Shown here piece after piece: positions 24,594 through 34,649 of a DNA stretch of 64,000 nt (positions are counted from its first letter, which is position 1; the number at the start of each line of letters is the position of its first letter). Source of the DNA: Sepiola atlantica (taxonomy: Eukaryota > Mollusca > Cephalopoda > Sepiida > Sepiolidae); the NCBI GenBank assembly GCA_963556195.1, contig OY744523.1:73511288-73575287 (forward strand). The letters run 5' to 3'. A model generated the notes under the pieces. It was given only the letters and a program-made list of their open reading frames with translations, was not told the origin of the DNA and searched no databases. Made by a program: the position numbers and the translations under genes.

Positions 24594-25105
24594 CGTGAGG
24601 CCTTAACCAGGTGTGCCCGGTCCTCTAGAAATTTACGCATTCCCGTGGGTATTGTTGGATCAGCTTCAACCAGGTCCACGATCTCCTCTCCCGAGGGAAC
24701 CTCAACACCAAGGCTCGGAGCTTGGGTCCCATCATCAAAGGTCTTAAGGAATTGTACAAACCTCATATCGCTAACCCTAGTTGTGTGCAATAGTCGTTTC
24801 TGAATAATGTTATGATCGGGCTGGTGTTGGTATCTATATAGTCTATTCAGCTGTTTGTGGTGGTAGTGATAGTGAGGGCAATACTCCCACTGGGCGTGGA
24901 TAGTATCACATGTTGTTGGCTGGGGGTTGGCGATAGTAGATCGGCTATGCGAATAGGAAGAATTAGATAGATAAGTCCGTTTTGAGAGCAGAGTGGCCGT
25001 CCACAAGAAGCCCCGATTTGCCTTCTTGTATCTCTGCACAATAAAAGGAGCTGAACGAACGCAGAAATTATACAAGCACACAGCTCGACTGATATGTCCA
25101 AACAT
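24594..25105 (-). CDS. FAHD2: FAHD2-like protein, first coding exon
   Basis: First coding exon (512 nt, 170 codons plus two bases) of the fumarylacetoacetate hydrolase domain gene completed at 6792-6576. The ATG at 25105 opens a basic, Ser/Thr-rich leader (MFGHISRAVCLYNFCVRSAP) and an unusually long linker rich in Tyr, His and Gln, before the conserved N-terminal domain MRFVQFLKTFDDG (about residue 114) ... SLGVEVPSGEEIVDLVEADP ... MRKFLEDRAHLVKAS. The leader fits mitochondrial import. An internal Met at residue 114 would give a protein start like that of vertebrate FAHD2, so a shorter product is possible. The donor is CG|GTAAGT (24594/24593). With exon 2 the model reaches 243 codons; vertebrate FAHD2 proteins are a little over 300. 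An overlapping minus-strand frame is a shadow. Confidence 0.9.
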
Positions 25106-25188
25106 AATTCAAAATTGACCTTCACGGTTGTTATGAGAATTACTGGCCAAGTTAATCTCTCGCGTCTATCGAAAAGCGGTGATTGTCA

Positions 25189-25226
25189 AGAGTTATCCCC
25201 CTTAATAACTAAAGGGGGATAACTCT
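25189..25226. repeat. Perfect 15-bp hairpin upstream of FAHD2-like gene
   Basis: AGAGTTATCCCCCTT (25189-25203) and its exact complement AAGGGGGATAACTCT (25212-25226), 8-base loop, 84 bp upstream of the chosen ATG. It contains GATAAC cores. The same phrase type appears at 18829-18890, so it is more likely a dispersed repeat than a dedicated control site. Confidence 0.85.
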
Positions 25227-25230
25227 TACT

Positions 25231-27773
25231 TTGAGAGACGTTGTATTATTATTTTTCTTTTAATAAAAATTGATGCTTTTGAAATTTCTTGACTGGAGCA
25301 ATTTTGTTTCGGTTAATTTGTGTTTTTGAATTGACTAATTACGTTATTTAGTTTTGTAAAATAAAAAAAAATAGACGGTCGAGTGAATGGGGCCTTCGGG
25401 GGGTGGGGGGGATATGATACCCAACGGAGCAGAGTTGGACTCTTTTTGGTTGGGGGTGGTGTAGTTAAAAAAACTATATTAGGTTCTGGCTTTCCCCATT
25501 CATTGAATGTTAGGAAAAAACAAGGTGAACATTAGCAGTTGCCATTCCCCGTTCAGTGGTGAACGGTGGCGGTCGGCATTCCGTGGCAAACATGGCCCGT
25601 GGTCAATACGGCGAACAGGGCCGGTGGCCAATACGACGAACATCGATAGACTCTCTTACGAGTCAGACAGACTCTCTTACGAGTCGGACATTTTAAATTA
25701 AGTTTTCTACTTACAGTAGTAGATCGACAGACTCTCTTGCGAGCAGGTAGCCATTTGCACGACAAAGACCGACTCTGTTACAAGTCGGCGTCCACAGTTC
25801 GACTTTGCTCCATCCAGAGACTCCATTTGTTACCAGACTCTGTTGGGTGGGTCGCTGGAAGAGCAATTCTGTTAGCAAACCTTTCCCCTTCCAATTGCTG
25901 CCTCGGCCCCCTTCAGGGTACAGCGAGGAGAGAGATGCTTTTATATTCGATAATTTTGTATATCGTGTGTAAGACGTATTTTCCCCCCAACAGTTTACTT
26001 TACAAAAATAAGACGGTAACGAGAAGGATAGTTTTTGGTACTCTCCACTGATCCCCCCGTCCCCAATAAAAAATAGGATTCTACTTTTTTAGGCGATTAC
26101 GCGTGAACAACCTGATAAAGAAGAAAAAAATGTACATTTTAGAATTTAGAGAGTATATAAATGTAATGTAAAATGATCTCTCGTTTCTGTTTTAGGAGAG
26201 TTAACATTTTTTTTTTTTACCACTAATCATAAATCCGAGTGGCTGCCAGTTAGGCTTAGGTCATGGCAGATCAGAAATCGATGAGACAAACGGGCGTTTA
26301 AAGAAAAGTGCTAGCTTGTATTAGTTACTCCTTTTCTTTCTAGGTTCGTTTGGCTTACCCTTTCCTCTTCTTACTTGTCATTTATTTCGTTTTCTTTGAA
26401 AAGGTGTAGCAGTTTGCTACGGCCGGCACACAGCCGCCATATTGTTTAAATATCGATGACTTCTAAGCTGCCCGCTGATTGGTTCAAGCGATCTATTTCC
26501 TCTTTGGCTTGACCAATCAGGAGCCTTCTCTTAGGCGAATCTCGGATGGCTAGCATAACTATAACTTGAGCGCCATCCGCTCTTTCTCTTTTTCTTCTTC
26601 GACACGAGAAGCCTCTTCTCTCTCTTTCCTTCTTTGGCACTGCCAAACACGCGTCCCCCTCTCTGTGGACGCAACAGACATCTTCTCTGGCTTTTGGCCC
26701 TGGGTTCGACTTCGAGAAAAAGACAAGAAACCAAAATGGCTACTGCTGCATATACGTGGACTTAATATAACACACAAACACATAACTGTTTACATGTAAA
26801 CTGACTTTCACACCGGTGTACAGACACACATACTTACATACACACATGGACGTGTCCTGACACTGTAACCGGTGTACAAACATACAATATTATGAACAAT
26901 TCTCTTTCCCTCAAAGGGGAATCATAATAACGGGAAATTCCTTCCAAATTTGACCTTCGTCAATATCTCATTTACACACTAACATTTCCTCTTCGTCACA
27001 GAGGGAATCACCAAGGTCATTTGCTAATAAAATAAGTACATGGTTCACACGTGTTTTTAATCTGAATGTAACAAGTAGGTGTGAAATGAAACACAGATAT
27101 AAACAGCTGAACTTCTTCCTGGCGGCACAGAGGACGTGCCCTGACTCTCATCAACAACTACCGCCTGTCCAAGAAACCCGACTTGAAGTGCCAAGCCGAA
27201 AATCCACTTTTAGCATGGCTGTTGTCTCCCCAATAACAGCTTAACACAAGTAGGTAATCACACACACACGCACAACGTAATTACAAAACAAACTTAACGA
27301 GTCTTTTTACTAGTCGATAACTATTTAACCTTCAACAAACTTCGATCTGTTATATTTTACATGTTTGTAAAATTGTTGTTATATAAATGTTTTATTCTTT
27401 AACTTACATCTTTTTTTTATTAACAAATTTCTATTGTTACAATTTAGCACTTGCTAAATGGTGATCCATTCAAACCGTATATGTTTTTATCGATCTGGTC
27501 CATTCGCACATTTAGCTACACATATATTAATTGTTAGCGTGGTGCTTGGCAATCCCTAAAGACGTGAACGTCGTTTAAAATATCCGATCCAAAGCCGGGA
27601 ACCAAGGCACCACAAGGATTAGGTTAGACGAGCGTAACAAATATTTTGAAAAATAATTTATTGTCGAGAAATAATTTATTGGAATGCTTTAAAAGAATAA
27701 TTTAATGATTATAATAAATAAATAGGAGTAAAAATAATAATTTCGGCTCTGAAAGAATTTTAAATGGTTAATA
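25231..27773. other. Intergenic: probable LTR-like and repeat debris
   Basis: No gene recognised. Tandem CTCTTACGAGTCRGACAGA units lie at 25650-25690, with relatives to 25790. Bases 26045-26245 are a fragment of the CCTAAGTCCGAGTGG family. A CCAAT-box inverted pair CTGATTGGTTCAAG/CTTGACCAATCAG (26472-26519) and hairpins at 26405 and 26542 resemble LTR promoter sequence. CA-rich sequence at 26760-26890 and 27255 resembles 22870 and 37640. Bases 27115-27240 are GC-richer and unexplained. Confidence 0.45.
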
Positions 27774-28157
27774 CAGGGTGGGCCAAAATAAGGGTCCTAT
27801 CTTTAAATTTGAATAACTTGAATTTGAATAACTTCCACAAAATAAAAGTTAAACTCACCAAACTTTATGTGTGTGTAGACTGACCCTTCCGAGATTTTTT
27901 GAAATAAACAAAATAAATTTTAGCCGAAAAACACTTCTTAAAACTTACAAAAACTAAAGTATTGTTTTTTACACTGTTTTGAGTTTTTTAAGCAAAAATA
28001 ATGTTTTCTAAATGAGGGTACGTTCCTTAGGGCTAATACGGCTCATGCTTGCTTCGGAAGGGGTCCTTTACTTATTCTAAAAAAAAAAAATTTTTAAATC
28101 AATAAATAAAAAAGTTATGAATTTTTAAAAATAGGACCCTTATTTTTGCCCACCCTG
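27774..28157. mobile_element. Mariner-like MITE flanked by TA
   Basis: A 384-bp element with terminal inverted repeats: CAGGGTGGGCCAAAATAAGG at the left, its near-exact complement at the right, matching about 29 bp with the continuing GTCCTAT. It sits between TA dinucleotides (27772-27773 and 28158-28159), as expected of Tc1/mariner insertions. The interior is AT-rich with a short tandem TTGAATAACT at 27820-27843. No transposase. Confidence 0.87.
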
Positions 28158-28323
28158 TATAAATAAGTGCTCTAAATGAGTTTTAAATATCCGCAACAAA
28201 TTGACTTAACATTGGTAAGAGAAGACAATACAAAATGGAAATTAACTGAAACTAAATTGCTCAAGCCAAGAAAGTTCAATAACACCTAAAAACATTACTC
28301 TTATAAACTCTACAAAATTAGCT

Positions 28324-29898
28324 ATGAAACCCAATAAGTTGAGGCGATGGGGATTATGGTTAGGTTTTTTTCTGTTTACCAAGGGCAGTAATAAAATGCA
28401 ATGGAAAAAAAGAAATAAAGGATCGTTGACAGTTACAGTAAAATTGAAAAGTGTTTTGAAGAGAAAAGAACGGTTATGGCACAAATTTAAACAATCTGGA
28501 AAGAATAAAGATAAAGAACAGTATAACCGCATCCGAAACAAAGTACGGTATTTAACTAGAAAAGCCATAAAATTATATGAAAAAGACATTGTTATGGGCA
28601 TTCAGTCAAATCCGAAGAAATTTTGGACATATGTTCAGTCGAAATCTAAAACTAAGACATCAATTCCAGACTTATATGCTGATAATGATAAATCTAAAGT
28701 ATCAGATGGCGATCGTGAAAAAGCAGATATACTAGCAGAGTTCTTCGCTTCCATATTCACGGTGGATGGAGATAAGGAATTGCCGTCTCTGGATTACAAA
28801 GTGATTGAAAGTACAGATTACGCAAGCAGTATAGTAATAACTCCAGATACTGTAAAACAAAAATTAGACAAGCTCACAATAGACAAATCATCTGGACCTG
28901 ATAACATTAGCCCAAGAATATTGAAAGAACTGAGTACTGTGCTAAACATACCTCTGTCGATAATATTTCACAAATCTCAGTCTGAAGCTAAACTTCCGAC
29001 TGAGTGGAAATCAGCTAAAGTCACTGCTATACATAAGAAAGGGGACAAGAAAAATCCTAGTAATTATAGGCCGGTGAGTCTGACATGTATAATATGCAAG
29101 GTATTGGAGTCAATTGTTCATGACCAGATGATAAAACATATGACAGTAAATGAATTATTTACAGATAAGCAATTTGGATTCATACCAAGGAGATCAACTG
29201 TGTTACAGCTACTGACTGTACTTGATATGTGGACCGATTCTATAGATGCTGGATATTGCATACACACTGCATATTGTGATTTTATGAAGGCGTTTGACAA
29301 AGTGAGTCACTGCCTGTTAATACATAAGTTAAAAATGTATGGATTGGGCCCAGTATACATCAATTGGATCAAAGCATTTCTCTCAGACAGAAATCAGACA
29401 GTGGTAGTGAACAACAAGACCTCTGCGGTCATGGATGTGACCAGTGGTATCCCTCAAGGATCCGTTTTGGGTCCTCTTTTGTTTGTTGTATATATAAACG
29501 ATCTCCCTGAGTCTATGAAGAATGACAGAGAAACTTTTTTATATGCTGACGATACCAAGTTATTTCGTGAAATCAGAGACTATGAAGTTTGTCAGAAATT
29601 ACAGGAAGATATCCATTGCATGTATGATTGGTTTGAAAAATGGCAGTTAAAATTCCATCCAGAAAAATGCAAGATTATGTGTATAGGTACTAAACAGAAC
29701 ACTAAAAATTGCTTTCAATATACTCTGACTGATTGTCTACAACCCATGGATTATACGAACTTGGAAAAAGACATTGGTGTTGTAATAGACAATAGGCTAA
29801 ATTTCGAAGAACACATGAAAGAGAAAGTAAACAAAGCCAACAAAATACTCGGTTTAATCCGCAGATGTTTTGAATACCAAGGTATTCAAAACATCTGA
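28324..29898 (+). CDS. LINE reverse transcriptase, long open frame, 5' truncated
   Basis: A 524-codon open frame of a CR1/jockey-superfamily non-LTR retrotransposon, the best preserved in the window. The first 30 or so residues are probably flank. LINE homology begins in the linker (KRKERLWHKFKQSGKNK, residues about 46-62), then come the fingers (SSGPDNISPRILKEL, about 190), PSNYRPVSLTCI, DFMKAFDKVSH (about 320), GIPQGSVLGPLLFVVYINDL (about 375) and the catalytic YADD (407-410). The endonuclease domain is absent, which is the usual result of 5' truncation at insertion. The frame ends just after RRCFEY at a 36-bp palindrome, and the ORF2 tail continues in another frame from 29935. It would not be mobile by itself. 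Confidence 0.9.
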   Translation: MKPNKLRRWGLWLGFFLFTKGSNKMQWKKRNKGSLTVTVKLKSVLKRKERLWHKFKQSGKNKDKEQYNRIRNKVRYLTRKAIKLYEKDIVMGIQSNPKKFWTYVQSKSKTKTSIPDLYADNDKSKVSDGDREKADILAEFFASIFTVDGDKELPSLDYKVIESTDYASSIVITPDTVKQKLDKLTIDKSSGPDNISPRILKELSTVLNIPLSIIFHKSQSEAKLPTEWKSAKVTAIHKKGDKKNPSNYRPVSLTCIICKVLESIVHDQMIKHMTVNELFTDKQFGFIPRRSTVLQLLTVLDMWTDSIDAGYCIHTAYCDFMKAFDKVSHCLLIHKLKMYGLGPVYINWIKAFLSDRNQTVVVNNKTSAVMDVTSGIPQGSVLGPLLFVVYINDLPESMKNDRETFLYADDTKLFREIRDYEVCQKLQEDIHCMYDWFEKWQLKFHPEKCKIMCIGTKQNTKNCFQYTLTDCLQPMDYTNLEKDIGVVIDNRLNFEEHMKEKVNKANKILGLIRRCFEYQGIQNI

Positions 29899-29930
29899 AG
29901 TTCATTGGTTACATCGAAGTTCATTGGTTA
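29862..29930. repeat. 36-bp palindrome and 15-bp duplication breaking the LINE ORF
   Basis: CAGATGTTTTGAATACC (29862-29878) and its exact complement (29881-29897) are separated by AA. GAAGTTCATTGGTTA is then present twice (29897-29911 and 29916-29930). Together they replace the expected residues between RRCFEY and LFKALVRPH and shift the frame. Confidence 0.9.
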
Positions 29931-29934
29931 TATT

Positions 29935-30515
29935 GTTTAAAGCGCTTGTGAGGCCTCATATTGAATATGCTAATCAAGTGTGGGCACCATATAAAAAGAA
30001 ACACATTGAAATGATAGAAAATATACAAAAGCGAACTACTAAACTTGTTCCAGGACTGTACGATCAGAGTTATGAAGAAAGGTTGAAAGCTCTGAAATTG
30101 CCAAGTTTGGCCTATAGAAGAATACGTGGGGACATGATTGAGTGCTATAAATTGCTCTCTAGAAAATATGATTTCAATACAGATAAACTATTGACTAGAA
30201 AAAATACAAGAGTGGGAAACAGGGGACACGGTCTGATGCTTTACAAGAAACAGGCACGTTTGAACCTGAAAAAATATTCATTCAGCCATCGCTGTGTTGA
30301 TTTGTGGAATAGATTGCCATCAAGTGTAATTGAAGCCGAAACTGTAAAGATATTTGAGAAGCGGTTGGATAAGTTCTGGATTGACCAAGAAATCAAATTC
30401 AACTATAAGGCTGCTGTCATCACTGGACGTATACGAAGATGAAGACAAGGAGCTGGTGCCATAGGACGACTCATGTCCTTCTACCAGAATTCATCTATGT
30501 TTCTATGTTTAACGA
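29935..30515 (+). pseudogene. LINE ORF2 C-terminal part and 3' tail
   Basis: Continues the 28324 element in a different frame: LFKALVRPHIEYANQVWAPY, IQKRTTKLVPGL, LKLPSLAYRRIRGDMIE and, at the end, CVDLWNRLPSSVIEAETV with FEKRLDKFW, stop at 30440. The 3' untranslated stretch ends in short repeats TCTATGTTTCTATGTTT (30494-30510), the type of tail seen in CR1-like elements rather than poly(A). No frameshift is seen inside this part. Confidence 0.88.
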
Positions 30516-30939
30516 GAAACAATTATGACTCATTCGTATAAAACAATAATCTTTGCATGCGTCACAATTCGTCCATCATATACATATCATCCAACCACCA
30601 TAATACCACATTTACTCTATGGACTTACTACTTAAAATATCCCCAATAATAATTTGACTTTTGTTCTCAGCAACATTCTGATATTCTTCATAGCAAGAAG
30701 AATTCCAGTTAATAAGACACACACATTTTCGTAAGCTTCCATGCGAGACGTGCATTTATTTTACTACTAGATAACAACAACAGAAAAAAAATTTCGATTA
30801 CGGTAAAAACATAGGAAAAAGAAGAATGCACAAACTACCTTCGATATTTCAGAAAGTACCAGATTTTTTATAATGAGGTTATAAAAACCTTAAAGAGAAC
30901 TACTACCCCATAAAATAAGGAGCATAATCCCATTCCTCA
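30516..30939. other. Intergenic AT-rich sequence
   Basis: No gene or repeat recognised on either strand. Confidence 0.5.
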
Positions 30940-31387
30940 ACAACAGAATTTTAATGGGAACAATAATTATAAGAGCAATAACTTTATAAACAGTGTTTCA
31001 ACACTTAAAAATATTTCTACTAGGGCCAGTAAATCTGTTGCTCATTGTAGACTTTGTACCATAAATGGATATGTTATGGGTCGTTGTGCTAAATGCTCTT
31101 CCTTTGAATCTAGACGTTCTAAGTGTAAGGAGCTTGACTTGTGCCTTCTTTGTGCAGGCATTAATCATAAAACTAATGATTGCCCTGACCAAAAAAATAT
31201 TCTACCACGTGCATGTAAATTCTGCAGTTCAATAGGTCACATTGGCCCTCTGTGCAAAAAGTCCTTTAATGAAAAAGGCATTTCTACTTCTACGCACGTG
31301 TGTACCAATGCTGGCATACAGGAAAATCGTCTTCAAAATAACAATGGCTCTATATTTTCTTGGATATACTTCATGTTCAGATACTAG
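30940..31387 (+). pseudogene. Retroelement Gag-like zinc-knuckle fragment
   Basis: An open frame entering from about 30940 reads through three cysteine modules: CRLCTINGYVMGRC, then CLLCAGINHKTNDC, then CKFCSSIGHIGPLC, ending at a stop at 31385. Three successive C-x2-C-x(4-6)-H-x4-C knuckles with an intervening ARACK-type basic region resemble Gag of BEL/Pao elements. Continuation is in another frame (31388-31562: FAIMTLVKTHPDPFVETGK), so the piece is broken. No protease or reverse transcriptase follows before 32000. DIRS or other retroelements remain possible. Confidence 0.6.
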
Positions 31388-32039
31388 AACAAATTTTGCC
31401 ATTATGACTCTAGTTAAAACTCACCCAGACCCTTTTGTTGAAACTGGAAAGCAAAGTTTAAATAAATTCAAAAACTCTTTCAACTATAGGAATACTGCCT
31501 ATCAAAATAAGTTCCCTTGGCATAAAGATAATACAAAATCTGCGCTTTTAACCATGACATAGCTCTTTCTATTTTAAACAAAGTGGTTAATAATCTTAAA
31601 TTTTTATACTCTCTAGAGTTATCCTCAACTCATTCCCACCATTCTAGTATTACTCATAACTTAGAGGTTAGTAATGGGAGAATTTATAATTCTAATTCGA
31701 AGAACGCTTATGAGCTATGAAATACGTCTGCATCTAAACAGGTAAAGCAACGTCTCAAAAACAAAAAAAAAACTCAAGGGAAAACGTAACCTTGCCAATA
31801 GCCAGTATTTATAATATTAAAATTAGTCATTATAAAAATTCACTTCAAAAGGTTAAAATCCTGAATTAGAAGACAGTGTATCCAACTTTGAGATTTTCTT
31901 CTATTATATATTCCTCCCTTTAAACTGTCCTTGTTGCAAAAATAATTAAAGTAAAAGAAAGATGTTTTCACTTTAATTGCATTCAACCTTTGGAACTTTT
32001 CTGTCTTTTTCAAAAGAAAAAAAAAGGAATTTCAACTTT

Positions 32040-32375
32040 GAACCTTCTTAACTTTAGGAAGGATTTCAAGTTGCAAACTTTTTATCTTTGGCTATTGCTG
32101 TCTTTTAAACAACATCAAGTTTGTGAACCTTTCACCTTTGGCTATTTCTGCCCTAAAAAAACAAGTTTTGTGAATTTTTCTTCACCTTTGGCTATTTATG
32201 CCTTAAAAAAACAAGTTTTGTGAACTTTTCTTCACCTTTGGCTATTTATGCCTTAAAAAAACACGTTTTGTGAACTTTTCTTCACCTTTGCCTCGTTTCA
32301 AAAAAAATTCAAGTTGTGAACTTTGGCAAATTTTTTGCCTCTTTTTAAAAAAGATTCAAGTTGTAAAATTGATGT
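32040..32375 (+). repeat. Tandem repeat of about 50-bp units
   Basis: Six or seven diverging units of CTTTTCTTCACCTTTGGCTA plus TTTATGCC, A7, CAAGTTTTGTGAA. The two central units (about 32170-32275) differ at a single base; the outer ones decay in both directions. Confidence 0.9.
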
Positions 32376-32734
32376 AACATTTTCTGCGCTTTTTTTGAAC
32401 TGTGTGGCAAATTATGTTGCAATGATTTCATATTCATATTGCAATTTTGTTTTGGGGGAGAATATTAGAAATTATTATAACCAAGATGAAACTACAAATT
32501 AAGTCCGTAAATACTACCTTATTTTGCAACATTCTTTTTTTTTTGGTTATATATAATCTCTATATTAACTAAACCGTTGTTGTTTTCTCTTTTTTGTTAT
32601 GTCACGTTTTAAGCATTTGTCTTTCTAACACAGCGAACCAGTGGTTTCGTTCCTCGTTTGAACGGGAAAAATCCCAACATTCACGACATTTTATGATATA
32701 TCGTGCATTTTATCCCGATTATATATATATATAT

Positions 32735-32855
32735 ATAGGAGAAAGTAATTCGCAATTCTTTGTATCGCCCGCATCAAGGATTGAACTATTGACTATCACT
32801 TGGAACTGAATTTAACTTAGTACTATATCCACTGCACCACAGGTCCTTGTGGATA
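32735..32855 (-). mobile_element. tRNA-like SINE head
   Basis: On the minus strand GGTGCAGTGGATATAGTA resembles a tRNA A-box arm and AGTTCAATCC (about 32775) fits a pol III B-box (GTTCAANNC), about 45 bp apart. No folded cloverleaf with a CCA-proximal acceptor stem was found, so this is a tRNA-derived repeat rather than a working tRNA gene. A related B-box phrase is at 20062. Confidence 0.55.
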
Positions 32856-33040
32856 GTTCTAGAATGAATTTTGGAAGCCTTAAAGCTATTCTTGTTTCCC
32901 GAGTTCGAAGAGATACACCTGAGGAAGGCCAGAGGTTACAGCGGCCGAAACGTTGTGAAGATAACACTCAAGATGAGAAATGTAGTCCGAATGACCCAAA
33001 TTATGCAAATTATCAATCCTCATCTCAAAAATTCAGAAAT
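32840..33040 (+). mobile_element. SINE-like body with hammerhead-like core
   Basis: Shares body and tail (ATCAATCCTCATCTCAAAAA) with 20145-20338. At 32919-32950 it has CTGAGGA, an extra A, GGCC, a 12-base loop, GGCC and then GAAA followed by C, which is the order of a hammerhead ribozyme core (CUGANGA, stem II, GAAA). Stem III is poorly formed in this copy. A 79-bp overlapping frame on the plus strand looks like chance. Confidence 0.55.
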
Positions 33041-33162
33041 ATAACATTTTAATTATTTCAAAAAAATTTAATTTGAATATTTGGTGATTAATTGAAAGTA
33101 ATCCAAAGTTGTATTTTTTTTCAAAAAACGTAAAAAACACGTTCAGATAATCATATAATGGT

Positions 33163-33376
33163 TTGGTAGTTTGGTAGTTTTGTTTTACGGCAGATCAACC
33201 CTTTTTGGGTTATTTAATGCCGAATCTGGTCATTATAGTAAAAGATTTATGCTTCAAGTTCTAAAAATAAAATAAAAAAGGGGAGGGAGAAAGGGAGAGG
33301 GGCTGTTGTTTTTGTTTTTGGTTTTGTAAAACATAATTAAGTTTTACAAAAAAAAAAAAAAAAAAAAAAAAAAACG
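33163..33376 (+). repeat. GGTTTTACGG family repeat and poly(A) run
   Basis: Bases 33163-33280 match 19563-19680. A run of more than 25 A lies at about 33349-33375; it could be the 3' end of a retroposed copy, but no matching body was recognised upstream. Confidence 0.55.
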
Positions 33377-33900
33377 TCAATGTAGGTGAATTTCGTCTCA
33401 GGGAGCCACAGGGCAGCCTGATCTGGTATCACCAGATCATATAATGGAGAAAAAATTAAATGTGTATCAGTTGAAAAGCACGGGTTCAAAGTTATTTGTT
33501 GACAATAATGCTTTACAGGATTTATTTACATAAATACATTTTAAACTATACTGTATCCATTTCAATGTAGCAATCGCATCAAAAGTACAAAATTAAAACA
33601 GAATTAACAATTAATCAGAGTAGACAGAAAACGAAAGCTACCAAAGAGCAGTTGCCAAAGATCAACAAATCTATAAATAGTTACTTGTCCATATCTTAGG
33701 TTACAGACCCGAAATGAAATAACAACGCGAAAAGGGTGTATTCACAAAAATTACCAATACCGTTTGGTATAGGTAGAAAGAAACTTGAACAGTATCCGAG
33801 AGAGGAAAAGGAAAGTAGGATGTTCTTAGAGCTGCCGGAGGTCTGTCAGCAACTATCTTCAGGCGAAAATGGTAGTTACTGGCACGTCCAGTGGACGGGC

Positions 33901-33901
<1 letters not shown>

Positions 33902-33948
<47 letters not shown>

Positions 33949-33955
33949 AAGAAAG
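33902..33955. repeat. (GA)n microsatellite
   Basis: About 20 GA units followed by GAAA units. The opposing short frames across it are artefacts. Confidence 0.95.
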
Positions 33956-34649
33956 AAGTGTATCTTCGTTGCTTGCCGGGGTCTCTCTGGTGACCGCCTG
34001 GAATTCCCAAAGGGGCTGAAGTAGTTCTTCAGCCGACAGAAGGAATCCATGCACCCTGCAAGCTGATTGGTCAGTGTGTGACCAGCTAACTCAATAGGGA
34101 CATTTTTCGGAGGGAGAAAATAGGTCTGTTTATGACTGCTACAGTTTTACTATGTCAATACCCAAGTTCGAATCTCATGAAAGTGTAAAGGATTTTTTTT
34201 AAAACTGAATACGTGTTTTATAAATTTAAAGAAATTAACATAACATTATTACATAAAAACACATTACATAATTTTTTTAAACTAAGTGAGCTTTTTTTAA
34301 TAATCCGCAAAAACGTAGACGTAAAGGATATTCGGCATTAGTTCAAAGCGGATTATTTTTGCTTAAAAAACATAATTTCTAATGTTTTTTGCCAATAAAA
34401 ATAGTAAATACAGTCACCGTAGTTACTTTCTCATGCAATTGCACTAAGTAGGATATTTTTTCCACAAAAGTTCATGAATATTTTTCTTTAAACTAAATAG
34501 AAAGCAATAGAAGCTAGGTAAAGATGGAAATTGACACACCCCGGTACTGTACCAACATCGCTCAAGGAACGAGTATAAACTAGGGAATGTTTACAGATAT
34601 TGAATATTAATGCTTACAAAATTAAATCATTATAATACAAAGTATTTTT

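Noticed and set aside
25507..26051. Small host gene in the 25.5-26.1 kb interval
   Set aside because: Short frames here follow CTCTTACGAGTC tandem repeats and show no conserved domain or splice pattern.
32735..32855. Functional tRNA gene
   Set aside because: Only A- and B-box-like phrases are present; no acceptor stem or anticodon arm could be paired.
33701..34054. 117-codon minus-strand frame with a Ser-Leu run
   Set aside because: The Ser-Leu run is the GA microsatellite read in reverse; flanking residues show no recognisable domain.
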